Below, one piece after another: positions 19,802 through 42,014 of a stretch of 46,734 bases of DNA. Each line of letters begins with the position of its first letter. Positions within the stretch are counted from its first letter, which is position 1. The translations under genes were made by a program, and so were the position numbers. This stretch comes from Branchiostoma floridae (lineage: Eukaryota; Chordata; Leptocardii; Amphioxiformes; Branchiostomatidae): assembly GCF_000003815.2 (NCBI RefSeq), contig NC_049994.1:12653989-12700722 (forward strand), read 5' to 3'. The notes beneath the pieces are model-generated. The model saw only the letters and a program-made list of their open reading frames with translations, had not been told where the DNA came from and did not search any database.

Positions 19802-22175
19802 ATTTAGCAATTGTATTGTACTTTTGTTGGGAACATTGTACATATTGCTTGGAAAGATCACATTGTTCTGCAATTTTGAATTCAAGATGTCTTACAGATT
19901 AAATATCATGACTTTCTGTATAAATGGAGAGAGTGTATAGATTGCAAATTAATGACACCAATATTCTTGCAATTGGTTCTGGGTAAAATAACATCTCTAT
20001 GCAAAATGTTTTACATCTCAGAACGCTATATATATACTAGTAACGTTAGGTCATGTGAGTGTATATATTACGTTTACAGGTTAATGGCAGCAATACTCTG
20101 GGTTCAGACAAAGCTTGTAAAATATTATCTCTAACCAATTTTGTTTATGTGATCCATACCTTGGATTTGATTTGTGTAAGACTCTGTACATACTTACCGA
20201 CAGGCCTAAGTAATGCTCATTTTGATCGCGACGTGGCTGGACTTTATGTTTTGGAAATCCTTGTGAATATGTCTACATGTATTAGCATAAAACGAACATG
20301 TTATAAAAAGATGGCGTTCCAGGAAGTTATTCTGGAGTTTGCAATTGACAGTAGTTCCTGAGATCAGATCTGTAGTATCAGGAGTATAAGTGATAACTTA
20401 CTAGTGTAAAATTTGTCAAAACGGTGAATTGTGATATAATGTGTTTTTCCTTTGTTTTCTTTTCATTAATTGTATATGAAGTAGTAAGATAGTTTTTATG
20501 CATAACAGAATGTATGATACTATGACATTAATGGTCAATCTTTCACAAGTAGGTCACCAATTGAAAGTTGTCAAAATTCGGAAATTTCCAACCTAACAGC
20601 TAACATAAGACAATGTCATGTCATAAGGCACTCTATTGTTACATGCAAACAGCATTCATGTTACGCATCCAATAATAGGTCCGCCTTTGAAAGCTGAAAA
20701 ATAATGTCAAATTTCAAGAAAATTCAACCTTGTAGCTATGTGGCTCGATTTACTGCATTTTAATACTACGTGTACATGTACATACACTCATAACTGGCAT
20801 TAATTGAACAGAATTGTATGTACAGTTTTAAAGAAGAATTAGATAATTACAATAAACAATACTAAATGGTTATATATTGAAAAAATTAAAACAGATTAAA
20901 GGGATATTGTAACTTTTATTAGAAAATAAAACGTGCTTAAATACAAGCCGTATTCACAAGTGTGATGCCTTTAGGCACAACATACTACAGAAAACAATGT
21001 ATATGCGTTGAATAAACATGTATTAAACCAAATAAGAAGGAACTGGGTATCAATGTTAAGCATTAACATTTTATGTTATGGAAGTTGACAAGAATCATTT
21101 ACATCTTACAAGATCATTTACCAGCAACTTGTTTACTGTATCCTATCTAAGTATACATCTGAATCTAGGGTGGTGACGTCCATTTATTGTGTATTTTCCT
21201 AACACTTTGGTTAGTGTCCCACAATTTTCTGAAATGACAGTTATGACAATTTGTAGAAATATACATACCATCGTGATATTTTTTGGTTAATGCTTATACT
21301 ATTAAAACGTTTTAAATGGAGAATCTTTTAGGAAATGATATGGTGGTTAATGATGTAATGATACACTGATGGGCTGTCATAAAACTAAGTAAATATTTTT
21401 ATGCCTAATGACAATAAAGCAACTCAATTGACGAATGACCAATCACAATCAAGGTCGTTCAAGAGTTCCAGTTAACTACCAAAGCTACCTACGTCACGGT
21501 AATATTTGCCTCTGTGTTTTCAGTCATACGTCAATGAAAGCATTTTCTTCTACGCGGGCAGGGTATGGCGCTTTCTTTGTATACCTGTGACATATATGTG
21601 TGTGTATGGAGTTGCCCCCTATTGACCAGTCACGTATTTGCTGTCACAGATATCACCGTTCAGAGTACCCTAATCGCAGATCTGTCACAGATATGCAAAT
21701 ATCTACTGCACACCTGGACAAAGTTCACTGTGCACAGCGAGCTACTCTTCGGTAATTTTAAAACACTGGTAGGGTTTGTTATGGACATAGCTGTAAATAA
21801 TCTGTCTGATGACACTTTAGTACGTTTGCTTCTAAAAGGATGTTATTTTCTGTCTTCGGTCATAAATTCCCAAACATTCATATATGTCCAAACCTTCTTG
21901 ACAGCTTCCAATCGCTTCAATAACAATTAATTCATAAACATAATTCTATTAGTCTTAAGGGACTTGTAACCTCACCTCGTATTCACATCTTAAATTCATA
22001 TTGGTGAATTTGCTTTTCTGTGTATTCCTGTATTTTATGTACATATGTATTGCCCTTGTGTTGGTGGCGGTACGAAAATAAATTTGTTAGGGCACGGTCA
22101 CAAGGGTCGTGCGATTGCTAACTTTAGGTGTTTTTTTTTTTTTGGACAACCATGCATGTTGGATAAAAACGAAGT
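19802..22175. other. Intergenic region after the CARD gene
   Basis: AT-rich. ATTAAA at about 19897 is the nearest polyadenylation-like signal for the CARD gene; AATAAA at about 21414 is another. A 121-codon plus-strand frame at 21565-21930 has an acceptor-like CTGTCACAG at its core and GTAATT after 21751, but its composition does not resemble a known protein, so it is not called. No RNA gene recognised. Confidence 0.4.
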
Positions 22176-22621
22176 TCACTGTGTGGGAGAGCGCGGGTCC
22201 AGTCCGAATGGGGAGGGCCGTGTGCGCAGTTCCGGAGTGTTCCGTCTGAAGCCGAACGGGCCGTGGTAGCCGTTCATCGCTTTCACGTCAGACATGAACT
22301 GCGCATGTCCGTCAACCAGCTCTCTCGAGTGACCTGCAAGAAAATACGATATTGGTAAATAATTAAAAGAAAGTTTAAATCATCGAACCAGTAATTAAGT
22401 GTAAACGATATGCAAACTCAACATGTTGATATTTTCATATACCAGTTTGTTACTCTATTTGTATTCATCTGTTTGCATGTTGGTATAGATGTTAAAGACC
22501 TTGCGAAAGTCGCTGTACTTCTGTTGCGTCAATAAAGAAAGATATAATGTTATGACAGGTGACAATAATACTTTTAAAACGTGCCACATTTCAAATATTC
22601 GATAGGGTAAAGACAACTCTT

Positions 22622-22658
<37 letters not shown>

Positions 22659-25600
22659 CTTTCGAAAAGTTTCCATCAAAAATGGTTACGACAATGAGTT
22701 GACAGTAACATTTGTTTTCCACCGTTTTTAAACAAGGAGAGTATTTAGAAGTTGCGTGTCAGAGATAAAGTCGGTTGGGACCACGATACATTCAAACAGA
22801 AGCATGGCATGAAAATTCATGAGAGGCGTACCCCGTGGCTTAGGTTATTAGTATTCTAAGACCCACCTGCGCCGAACTGGTTCCGCTTGGACAGATACTG
22901 GTGCCCGCCGCCGTAGTTATGGAAACGGTCTATGACTGGCCCCTCGATGGAAGTACCGCCATGGTCCTGAAGAGGAGTATTATTATAATAACACTTAGTT
23001 CCAAACACAACTGCCTGGAAGACACTATGGCAAGTCTATAAAGAGAGTGGCTAGCGAAGGAAACTCTCAAAACTCTGGTAGATTCTAAGCGCTGAGTCAC
23101 AAATATGGGATATTTCATTCATATCAGGGGATGGACCTTTATTCTACCTTCATCGTGATTCTAGTCGTCATCAAACGTCAAACCCTTTAATTTTTATACC
23201 TCCTCGAACTATACAAGACATCTTTAGTGTCAAACTCGTGGTTCCCTTACTTTTATCCATTCTCCACGTACAAGTCTGAAGTCCAAGGTTAAATATCAAC
23301 CTTTCCTCAACACGGAGTAATTCGGATACGTTAATCACTATACTCAGGTATGTAATGGTACAATCAAATATTGGGTAATGAAGTATTACAACTTTCATGT
23401 GGAAAGTTCCTAGGCTTCTTGTTAATTTGTTTTTTTTATAAGTTCTAAATTAGACTAAAACACGTCTCCCTATACATAATGTAAAGTTAGAATTATATTT
23501 TCCACTGGTGTGACTGTTTTGACTGTACAACTTTAGAACAATGATTGTCTATCAACATTAGTATGGAACTATGAAAACTACTCAAACAGAGAAATACTGA
23601 GAGTAAAACAGCTTGCTATATCCTCAAAGATATTTTGCTTTTGGGGTTAGTCATAACAAAGTGTAGAATGGTCGCTCTTGTCAGCGCGTGTTTACAAAAT
23701 TCCTCCCGGCCGTCTCACCTGTTTGCTTCTCCGCAGCACCGTGGGGGCCCACTGGTTCTTGAAGTAGCCGTCCACATTCTTGTCCTTCTGCGAGTTGTAA
23801 GGCGGAATGGCGGGCCCAAGTTTAGGCTGAGCCTTGGAGTAGTCCTTGGAGATGTTGGCGACGGCTATGCTGTCCAAGACGAAACCTTGCTCTAACCGCT
23901 GCAGTTCCTCCGCCGTACGTTCGGGAACGAATCCGCCGGACCGCCTGGCCATCCTCGTCGGCAACTCTCGCTCGCCCTGAGTGGTTCCCAACACAAAAGA
24001 CAACTCAAGTTCACCGACTAGAAGCGACTTTATACGCTTATAGAGTCTATTTCCAAAACACTTGCTCAGTTTTGGTGTACACCTGTGAAAGGATGGCTAG
24101 GTCCCGACTGACCTGAGTCGGCCCGTAAACAAGAAGCTCCTAGCAACGTGCGTGCGGGTGCAGAATAATTACAAGTTGTCAGACCGGTTCGCGGTTGCCC
24201 ATCGCTGCCTATTGTTTATACTAGGATTATGCTCATTACCAGTAGACTATGTGGATGTATTTATATACCGATTCCGCCCTTAGCAAAGTACACTGTTCGC
24301 TGTTCTGCTGTATTTGCACACAGGGAATGCAAGACCTACTTAACATGTACACGTGATGAAAGATAAATTCTGCCTCACAGGTCACAGGGCAACAGGCTAA
24401 AGGTGCGCTCCCGCATTTGTGTCAAGCTTGCGTCACTGCGGGATTCGAAAGATACTCAACGAATTTCAGAGATAAAGAACGAATTTTATTTCTTTTTGTG
24501 TGTTTTGTCGTCTTCTAAGTCATACTTTTACGTATTACGCAATATCTAAATCATAAAAAAAATCGGAGAAAATAACAAAACGGTGACGCAGTGAACGAAC
24601 CCCGCAGTGACGCAAGCTTGACACAAGTGCGGTGGAAGCGCACCTTAAGGCAAGCTTTCCATGCCACTAAACGACTATCGTTAAGAAAACGTACAGCGTC
24701 AAAAACTGCATCTGAGTAACCCTTGATTTCATCATTGAAATATGATGCAGAATGTTAAAGTATGATTTAAAAGACAGCTTTCCAAAGTAGAAAATTTCAC
24801 TCTTTATCTATGCAATTCGTTGAGCAACCTGTTGAATCTTCGGTCACTCTAATGTGGTAACCTCTGGTTGAAATGAGTATAAGGAGGTGTACAGTATTTC
24901 AAATCTCATTGGCTTTACAAACGGTTCTGGATTAATATCAATAAGAACTACATACATATAGATTATGATATTGGCATACTGAATGTCATGATATATGTTT
25001 AAAAACCTACCGGATGAAGAGTGCAGGTGAGCTGAATATGGTCCTGGACCCCCCGCAGAGTGAAGTAACCCTTGGCCTTCTGGTCCTTCCGGGGGTCATA
25101 GTGCAGGTCAGGGTGGGACGGCAATCTGCAAACAATAGGTGACAATATGATAGGCTGTTTATAACACATTTATCACTTACATCCCTGGCTCCCCTCTCTC
25201 TCTCTATAACTCTTCTATCCCTCTGCTTTGCTCTCTCTCCAGCTCTTTGCTCTCTCTTTCTCTCTCTCTCTTTCTCTCTTTCTCTCTATCTCTCACAGAC
25301 ACACGCACGCATACATGCACAGTGACACACATGCACACACACACACACACACACGTACACACACACACTCTCTCTCTCTCTCTCTCTCTCAATACACACA
25401 CATACACACTCGTACACACACAGACACACGCATACACACACACGCACACACGCACACACACACACGCACACATGCACACTCGCACACACACACACGCGTT
25501 CGCACACACACATACACACACAAACACTCGCACGCATACACATACACACGCACACACACACACTTTGATAAATGAACAAAGGGCAAAATGAGAAGGTACC

Positions 25601-27823
25601 GGTGTAACTGAGGAACATAGGAGGAAGAGATGAAAAAAGAAGAGAATACGAAGAGTGATTAAAGGCTATAGCTGCCGAAAAAGATGGCTACGGTAAACTA
25701 ACTCGTATGACTCCTAGGGTACATGTATAGAGCCTTACCCAGGAACCTCAGACAAGTTGTCCACCACGACGCTCTGCTGCATGAGTCTGGAACCCTTCGG
25801 TCCTCCCGCCATCAGTAGCTTCTGTATCACAGCGGTCTTCTCCGCTTCGTCCATGTCGCTGCCCTGTACCTACAACGTACAACAATACTCCAGATTCTTC
25901 ATTGCTGTCAGACATGTAAACGGATAGCTATATTGAACGAAAAATGTATTCAACAAACAGAAACTACGGTAGTATAAGGTAGTACATGTAGATAAAAAGC
26001 TGGCAGAGGAGTGAAGCCGGCCTAGGAGTGTGGAATTTACTATGCTTGGTTTGACTTCCTTTGGCCGGCTATACTCCTTGGCCAGCTTTGGTGCTATCTT
26101 ATGGCACCGTAGGGTCTGCTTGGAGATTACGGAAAGTGGAAAGTTGATGCTGGCTTCTCTAACGTGCAATTCAGATACAGCACTAGTGGGATTTACTACA
26201 TAAGGACCACCTGGGCTTGGTTCTCCCTTTAACCCATTTCTCCCGAATTCGACCTATTCGAACCTATTAAGTGTAACTTTTTGAGTACCTATTGAGTGTT
26301 ACTTTACCTTCTTACCTACAAAGGAGTGTTTTTCAATACGTTGTCTTTCACTTACCTGTTTAAGAGTTTTCTTCAAGACATCTCTGACGATGGGTGAGCG
26401 GAAGTACGCCTGCGCGTCAGGGTGGAGGAGCGAGTCGTACTTAGACATGGCGGGGCGAGTTCTTCTCCGCTGGAACTGTGGACAGAAAGGTGTCACAGTG
26501 AAACCATCTCCATATCTATAACTTGGTGTGTTTGTTTACTTATATTTACTCGCACCAAAGAAACATAAACAGTGGAGTAACGAAACGTATAAAACAAGGC
26601 TTATCTCCTCCTTGAAACTTAGCAAATAACAATACTGATATGATAATTATACGATAAATTAAATCAGCGCCTGTGGCCTCAAACTCAATTAAACCTTGTG
26701 GCATTATATGGCCCTATATGTGTCTATGGTAAAATCAGTGGTTTGGAAAATCATTTTTTTCTTTCTCAAAAGCAGCTTACATGCGTATACGCTATACACA
26801 TGAATTCCTCTTTTAGACTATGGATTAGCACAATCTCCCATTAGCTTTAGCTTGTTTCCGAAATCCTGCGACGTTTAAAGTCCAATCTATCGTACACATA
26901 CAGCCCTAGTCAGTAACATGTTACGGTCTTTTGTGTGTACAAGTATCCATGACATAGCTTGACACCTTAGACAGTACCTTCACTATCAGTGGCAACTTCG
27001 TCTACAGGAGTGACAAAAATACTTTATGTCCAACAGAGTCATTCATGTCTGTTGCCTACCTACCACAAGCTCTCAATTGCGCGTGCAAAAGCTAACAACA
27101 ATCACATCCATGCCAACGTAATGGACTGGCTTTCAATAACATATAAGTATTGTCGAACTACCAACAGGTAGCTATAGGGGCAGGGTTACATGATTAACGA
27201 GATTGAACTAGTCTATAGTCTCCAAGCTGACTTTGAGTACACTTTCTTGAGGTTGGTAAAACGGCTTGCCAATCTGATTTTTATGTAACGTTAGACCATA
27301 CAGCACTTCCCACAGTCATTAAGATGAAATCTTAATGTTTTTAAGTAAATAATCAGTTGTTGATTCCTATACAACGTCCTAATAATAAACCACCATTAGA
27401 CATTTATATAAACAAGCTGTACGAAATAGCGGTGCCAAGGAGGTTCTTGACGACAATAATTAGTAAAAAAATCATACTTTGTCTTCACACAAACGAAACT
27501 TTATAACTTTATGAAACTATACTTCATCATTGAATGGTGTTCTTTGACCATATGATGTTTGGCTTTTGCCCAGCGAACCTTAAGTTTGGTATGATCATAT
27601 ACGATGGTTTGTTTGGAAGGTAACACAAGGTATACGTATCAAAGAAACTAGGTACATAAACTAGTAACGTAAATGGTCTCACCTGGGCCCAGATGCTGTC
27701 CAGAACGAATCTTTGCTGTCGGTCATTTCCTCTTCTTTGTGGCTTCCACGGAGGCGGGAATGGCTCCAACTTACTCCGACATCTTAGCGAGCTGTTACCT
27801 GTCAGGTACTCATAACTGGTCAT
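22176..27823 (-). CDS. Seven-exon protein resembling sperm/ciliary microtubule inner proteins
   Basis: Minus-strand exons, in transcript order: 27683-27823, 26356-26475, 25739-25869, 25011-25125, 23719-23976, 22867-22966, 22176-22333. All splice sites are GT-AG and every phase closes, giving exactly 340 residues from ATG 27823 to TGA 22178-22176. The protein is soluble, basic, without signal or membrane segment, and rich in short P/Y/G motifs. FVLDSI occurs twice (39-44 and 201-206), and a Y.(P/S)(R/Q)KD....GYF motif occurs twice (140-152 and 229-241). Such Y/P/G-rich repeat motifs recall axonemal microtubule inner proteins. From memory the closest idea is TEPP/SPMIP8 (testis-expressed), unverified. 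The gene is divergent from SHMT. The coding model is firm; the function is not. Confidence 0.8.
22618..22654. repeat. (CT)n microsatellite
   Basis: About 37 bp of alternating CT in the last intron of the minus-strand gene. Confidence 0.9.
24401..24645. mobile_element. Harbinger-like MITE with TAA target duplication
   Basis: Left end AGGTGCGCTCCCGCATTTGT and right end GCGGTGGAAGCGCACCT are inverted. The inverted identity continues inward through GTCAAGCTTGCGTCACTGCG to about 45 bp per arm. TAA flanks both sides (24398-24400, 24646-24648). A 3-bp TWA target duplication is the hallmark of PIF/Harbinger transposition. It is 245 bp and encodes nothing. It lies in an intron of the minus-strand gene. 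Confidence 0.8.
25189..25563. repeat. Compound (CT)n/(CA)n microsatellite
   Basis: Around 375 bp of CT then CA repeats with interspersed CACACG and CATACA units, in an intron of the minus-strand gene. Long Cys/Val or His/Thr reading frames through it are artefacts of the repeat. Confidence 0.97.
25995..26089. repeat. Imperfect long inverted repeat
   Basis: AAAGCTGGC.GAGGAGT...GCCGGCC on the left pairs with GGCCGGC...ACTCC.TGGCCAGCTTT on the right, with about a 40-bp loop. It could be a small fold-back transposon or an RNA hairpin within the intron transcript. No target duplication is obvious. Confidence 0.5.
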
Positions 27824-30369
27824 CCTGCTGGAATAGACTTGAACTCAGTGTTTTACAGCAAACCTCGTCGTCTTTAAGTCCTCCACAAGACGAGGCGGTG
27901 GCTTCACAACTTCTCCAAACTAGTGAAACTTTTCTTAACTCTCTCCGGCCGCACTTGACGTCTGACGCATCCACACTTTTCAGGAGCACTGCGTGAAGTC
28001 AGGTTTTTCGTACCGTACACAGCTATTGTTTGTGTTTGGTTACTATTTGTATCGAAGCAGAACGAACCAGCTTTGGTTACAAGAGTAGGTGTTCACAACA
28101 CCGGGAGCCGTAAGGTAATAGTAGTGCCGGTATCGCGTTCTCATTGTGGATGCGGAGACTGTTCATTGATGGCGGGTACGCAACTGTAAGGTGACCCAGG
28201 TAGTCCCGCGGGTTTTGTGACAGGATTTCTATTCCATATCAATTATGGACACAACTCTCCCATATCGGTCACCAATTATAGTTATGATCACCTAAACAGA
28301 TGTCATTTTAGGCACAGCGGTCGAGAAGCTTGATCTGTGTTGGTACAACTTTAATAGGTGATATTTCTGTCGTCGGTTCGTATCTTTAAACAGGCATGGT
28401 TATGAATAAACAAACTACCTTACGCGGTCGGCGATGTGTAATTTTAGAGTAATAAGGTGTTTATAGGAGTGTTTATAGGGGTAACTTTGATGCGCTTCAA
28501 TTGTGAAAGGTGCAATGTGTGACAACTTATACATATATGGTAGTTGAGCTATTGTTGATACTTACCTAGGCTAGTGTTATGAGTGACGTACTCTGTAGCC
28601 AAGAGAAATCACAATGTGACGAATTTATCATTTCATGAAGGTTTAACGAATAAGTAAATAAAATTTTACCGAAGTACAATTTGCTTCTACGATGAGAATC
28701 TGGGCCAGACGGAATGGTTGAACCTGGGGAACCCATATTTGCTGCGTTCGAAAAAGTAGTACATCATGCAAAAAAGTTGAAAAAAGTATCAAAGAAAAAA
28801 GCAAACAAACATGAAAAACAAACATATAACGCAAAATGTTCGTTTCTTAGAATGGTATAACTCCATAGCCCAATCATGAAATCCTACATTGTTCTCGTGT
28901 TCAAATGTGGATAATATTCACCTCGAACCAATTAGTACATGAATATTGAATGTCATTTACATTTATGCAGTATGTACATGTACATGTCCTGTATATGTAA
29001 CGTTACATGTACATCATATGATTCCCCAGAAATTGTATGGGTATTTTATGCTTTCATTATAGACGATGACACATGACATATACGATACAAAAGGATTCAG
29101 CATTTTTTGGTGCCATGACTGGCTCATAGCTATGGTAGAATAAAGTAGGATTCCATGGAAAAGTATATTTGCATTTAATGCTGCAACTGAGTAATCATGT
29201 TTATAACCGTCACGATTGATTGCTCGAATTGTACGCAAACCACGATAATAAATCATCTCTGATACCATGCTAAGGAGGTTGTGTGTGCGCTCTAGATATC
29301 GCTGAGTCTATCACCAGGGGATTACGAAACAGCTGGGCCTGGCTGGGCCACGGACGTGATGGTAGTACAGCTGCCGCGGAAACAGCGTCCAGGAAGGGTG
29401 TCAGGGACTGTGACAGGGTCATCAGCTGGGGCCATATTTCAGAGCATAAATACCTATCAAATCGATGAATATTAAAGAAAAAGATATTTAGTTCAAAAAT
29501 AAAGGAAGAAAACTGGCTTCGCGTCGTGGCAAGATAACGTCTTTTTTTTTTTACCAATATTGCTATGGATTCTGCTACATTAAACACTCAACGTTAAGTA
29601 TAAACAAAATGCTGTAGTGTAGAAATAGTCAGTGATCAGTTTTACTTATGTAGGAACCTTCTTTATCTAACCTAATCTTGATATGAGCAAGGATTTTGAT
29701 TTTGATAGTAGCGACCCACAGTTAGCGACCAGTCTTCGCTTACACAACCCCGCCCCCAATAGTCCCCAGGGATTAAATAACAGGGGTTGAGTATACTGAA
29801 ACCAGATGAAACTGGAACGCGATTGTTCAAACATTGAAAACGTCTCAACATTAAAAAAAAGTTCATCCAGTTTATATTCCCTTATTACATCAAGGGAAAG
29901 ATAAAATGCAAAGATTCAACGTCCCAGGGGTTACCGTCACTTTACATGCACCCCGTGGGGCCCTAAAAATATCGCACTATTCGGAAATTTCCACAGCTGC
30001 GAAAATTTCCATTACGAAAGCGCTTAGACGAATGTGATGCTAGCTTCTGCGTTGGCACACATACAAGAAGGCGATACAACAATGATCAACATTGTTCACA
30101 AAATATGGATTCATTTAGATAAAAATATCCTGATTATTGACCAAAATAAATTAGAATTATTATTTTACATGTATTATTATAAAAAATGGGATATTTGGAC
30201 ATTAGTAAGGTACATAACGGTACGCAAAATATTCTTGTTTTGCTGCCCTCTTTGACAACGTGCGACAAGCAGTTCGGTGACGTTCGTGTCCAGTCCAACC
30301 GCTTCAGGGAAAATACCCAACTGCAAGACGTCTTGCATCCAGTTACAGCGTCATACATCTTTTAAGACA
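27824..30369. other. Divergent intergenic region
   Basis: About 2.5 kb between two divergently transcribed genes. No confident ORF. It contains an ACATGTACATGTCC-type palindromic stretch at 28973-29013 and a G/C-richer patch at 29281-29450 that may be a degraded repeat. GTGACGTTCG at 30276-30285 contains an ATF/CRE-like half site close to the SHMT start; regulation by it is only a guess. Confidence 0.35.
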
Positions 30370-38950
<8,581 letters not shown>

Positions 38951-41640
38951 GTCATCACTGTAAAACATATTCCTTTTTTTCATGTTGAAAATCAGTACCA
39001 CAAATCTTGATAATTTCTAATGAAATACTTTAACAGAACACTACATTTTACTTTAAAAACAAAACATGAAAAAGTATGCAAAAATTTTAATCTGAAAAGG
39101 AGATATACTTGTGGAAACAGAGTTACTTTTTCTCCATTCCTTTTTGTTAGTGCAGAAGATGTGGTTGGGTGAGAGTACAGAATAGTCAGCCGTGGTCTAC
39201 TACTCTACTTTAGTTTGGCTTTCTGTAAAGTGGGATGAATTTTTTTTTTTTTTTCAAAGGTAGTGGTTTAAGTTTGAGTTGCCATAAAGTTTTCCTGACG
39301 GATATCAAAATGAGTTACATTAGACTGAAGACTTGCAAAGCTATTTACTTGCCTTATTGAAATTGATAAGTCCTCCAGCCCGAAAGATCCCTCAGTGTGA
39401 AAAAGGTGATAAAGATGTTTAAACAAGAAGAATAAGAAAAACTATTTTGTTCTCAGAAGGAACAAAAAAAATTTTTGACCTGATTCTAAGATGAGTGAAA
39501 TAAAATGCAAACATGGCCTCTACAAACATCTTCTTCAAATTTAAAATTTGATGTAAAATTGTATATATAAATATGGTCCCTGGATGTTGGGATATCCGTG
39601 ACTTACGATTGGCCGATTCCTACATGTACACATTGTACATGTATCTCAAGGAAAATCTGTGAGTGTGTTGATTGGCTGCACTCTTGACCAATCAGCTTGA
39701 GGGATATTAGTGTTGCTTTTTCCACTGCTCTACCAAGTATAATATGTCAGGCATTTCAAAACCCTAGCCCTTTTTTCTTGAATTCTTGGTCAGTGGTATA
39801 CTAACTGTATTATTTATTTATTTATTAGTTACTTATATTATTAGGACAGACAGTCCATTTAGTAATGTTAGTTCCCTATATAACATGGTTTGACATGCAA
39901 CATGGCCAACTCCACTGCAGTTCTACGAAAGCTTTGGAAAGTATAATTTGCATGGACATTTATTTAAAGTAGAATCTAGAAATACAACTTGTTTTTCAAA
40001 ACGGACCTTACAAACACTATACATGAACTAATACAGCTACATATTGTATCTACTTTATGTACAAAGAGAATTATGGATATTTAAACATGTTAAGATATGG
40101 GTATTGGTAGTTATTAATATTTAGTTAGGTGTGTCGACATGACAGGTGTATTTGGGTAGTGCCAAAGGTTGCCATTGTCTGCTCTTTGTAGTTTAGAATA
40201 GTTCAAGCAACAATAACAGAATGTGTCATTGTACTGAGTATGTATACTGTATAGCATGGGTACCTTAGTATTACCACACATACTAAGCTAATTATACAAC
40301 CTAATTTTGAGAGAAGGTATATACTAGGCACTGAATGTAGACTTGTCAGCTTCCTTTCTTATTCTCTGACCTTGAAAACAACAATGTTGTTCATCCAAAC
40401 GAAGTGTTGAGAGCAAAGACAACAACGATATGCAAAAACATTGGTTTTCATAATAATTTTGGTAATTGATTTGTCTCAAGTAACTGTCTATATTGGAATA
40501 GTAAAAGTTTCTGTGCACAATACTTCTCTCAAAATTGCCATTCTCAATGTGTATTTCTTTGAAACAATTGTGAATTAGATTTGACACTGCCATCACCAAT
40601 ACTTCTTTAATATCTTTCTTTATTCAATTTATGACAGGAGTATAAAGTATTATTAGGCTGAATGAAAATGCTTAGAATGTAGAATCAAAAAGCTCTGATA
40701 CTAACAATGCATATGGTGTATATTATAATGTACTTGTACATTATGGTAGTAGGAGTGGTAGATAAACAGAACAGTCTGTTTAAGTGTCGGGATATAGAAA
40801 TAGGATTGTAGACCTACATGTTTAACAGTATAGACTTCTAGAACTGTGATTGTAGGCTCACAGTAGAAGTTAGAACATACTTAGCAGCGTAGATTGTTGT
40901 AGAACTGAGATTGTAGGCTTACAGAGCAAGACATTTACTAGTTTGATACAAAACTGGAATGGTACTACAAAGTAGTCTGCCATAGAATTATGGTTGTAGC
41001 TGGTTGTACCTTGTAGAGTGTAACAATATACAATGTATCTCTAGCTCATCAGCCATGAAGAGATGTGTACATGACATTAGAACTGTATGTAGATGAAACA
41101 TCATGAACTGTAGACTTACATGTATAGAATCATGATTGTATAGTTTAACAGACCTGATAAAACTTAACAGCTACACGTATACTGTTGTAGCTGAATTTGT
41201 AGATTGGCATATGTATGATTGTAGAGAGGATAGTGGTACAAAACCAGCACCAGTATACATGTATACAAACTTGTAGATTTATACAGGACACACTTACTCA
41301 ATTGTAGATTCTTGCAGAACTGTATATTGCTATTGTGTATAGTTAAACTTTGTAAACTAGGGTCACTATGCACTTCAAATAGCACATAACAGTCAGTCAA
41401 ATTCACTCTCTTCACACTATTATATCAGACTACATGTACTGTATACCTATTTATGTGTAAAGTTTTGCGTTGGGATACTGTATGTCATAGGAAGCATGTT
41501 AGAACTCAGCCAGTATATGTTGATGGCTTGTAAAGATGTTATACGCAATATATGAATACTTGCCAGTCACAGTCTGATTTGTATCTTTCTTCTCTTTTAT
41601 TCTTATGTATATTTTCTAATTAAACATTTTTGTATATTCT
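38951..41640 (+). other. SHMT 3' flank, possible long 3' UTR
   Basis: No other gene is seen. AATAAAATGC at about 39500 and ATTAAACATTTTT at about 41618 are candidate polyadenylation signals. From about 40780 to 41340 the sequence is a loose, diverged set of TTGTAG/ACATGTA-containing repeats. The extent of transcription cannot be told from sequence. Confidence 0.4.
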
Positions 41641-41884
41641 GGAGTCACGAAAACTTGGTAGGTAACAACTGACACAAACTATATACCTGAAGATACGTAC
41701 TGGTCTTTGAAGAAATGACCAGCATAAGAATATACACCAGATTGCTATCCACAAATGCATCACAATTTTAGTTCCAAGATTTGAATTTGTCAACCAGAGG
41801 GAAAATATCAGCTGAATGCAGTGCTATCATTGGTCACAGGGAGGTGCTTCAGAATGGACCAATGAACTTGCAGGAAAGGCCCTT

Positions 41885-42014
41885 AGCACTAAGGACAGGG
41901 AAGGTCCTTCAGCACTAAGGACAGGGAAGGTCCGTCAGCACTAAGGACAGGGAAGGTCCTACAGCACTAAGGACAGGGAAGGTTCTTTAGCACTAAGGAC
42001 AGGGAAGGTTCTTC
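41885..42014 (+). repeat. 26-bp minisatellite, five units
   Basis: Five tandem copies of AGCACTAAGGACAGGGAAGG followed by T(C/T)C(T/G)(T/A)(C/T). The first 20 bp are identical in all five; variation is confined to the last six. Confidence 0.95.

Noticed and set aside
21565-21930. 121-codon plus-strand ORF
   Set aside because: Lies in AT-rich intergenic DNA, resembles no known protein, and shows no clear linked exons.
25204-25618. Long Cys/Val- and His/Thr-rich reading frames on both strands
   Set aside because: They are translations of a CA/CT microsatellite and have no codon structure.
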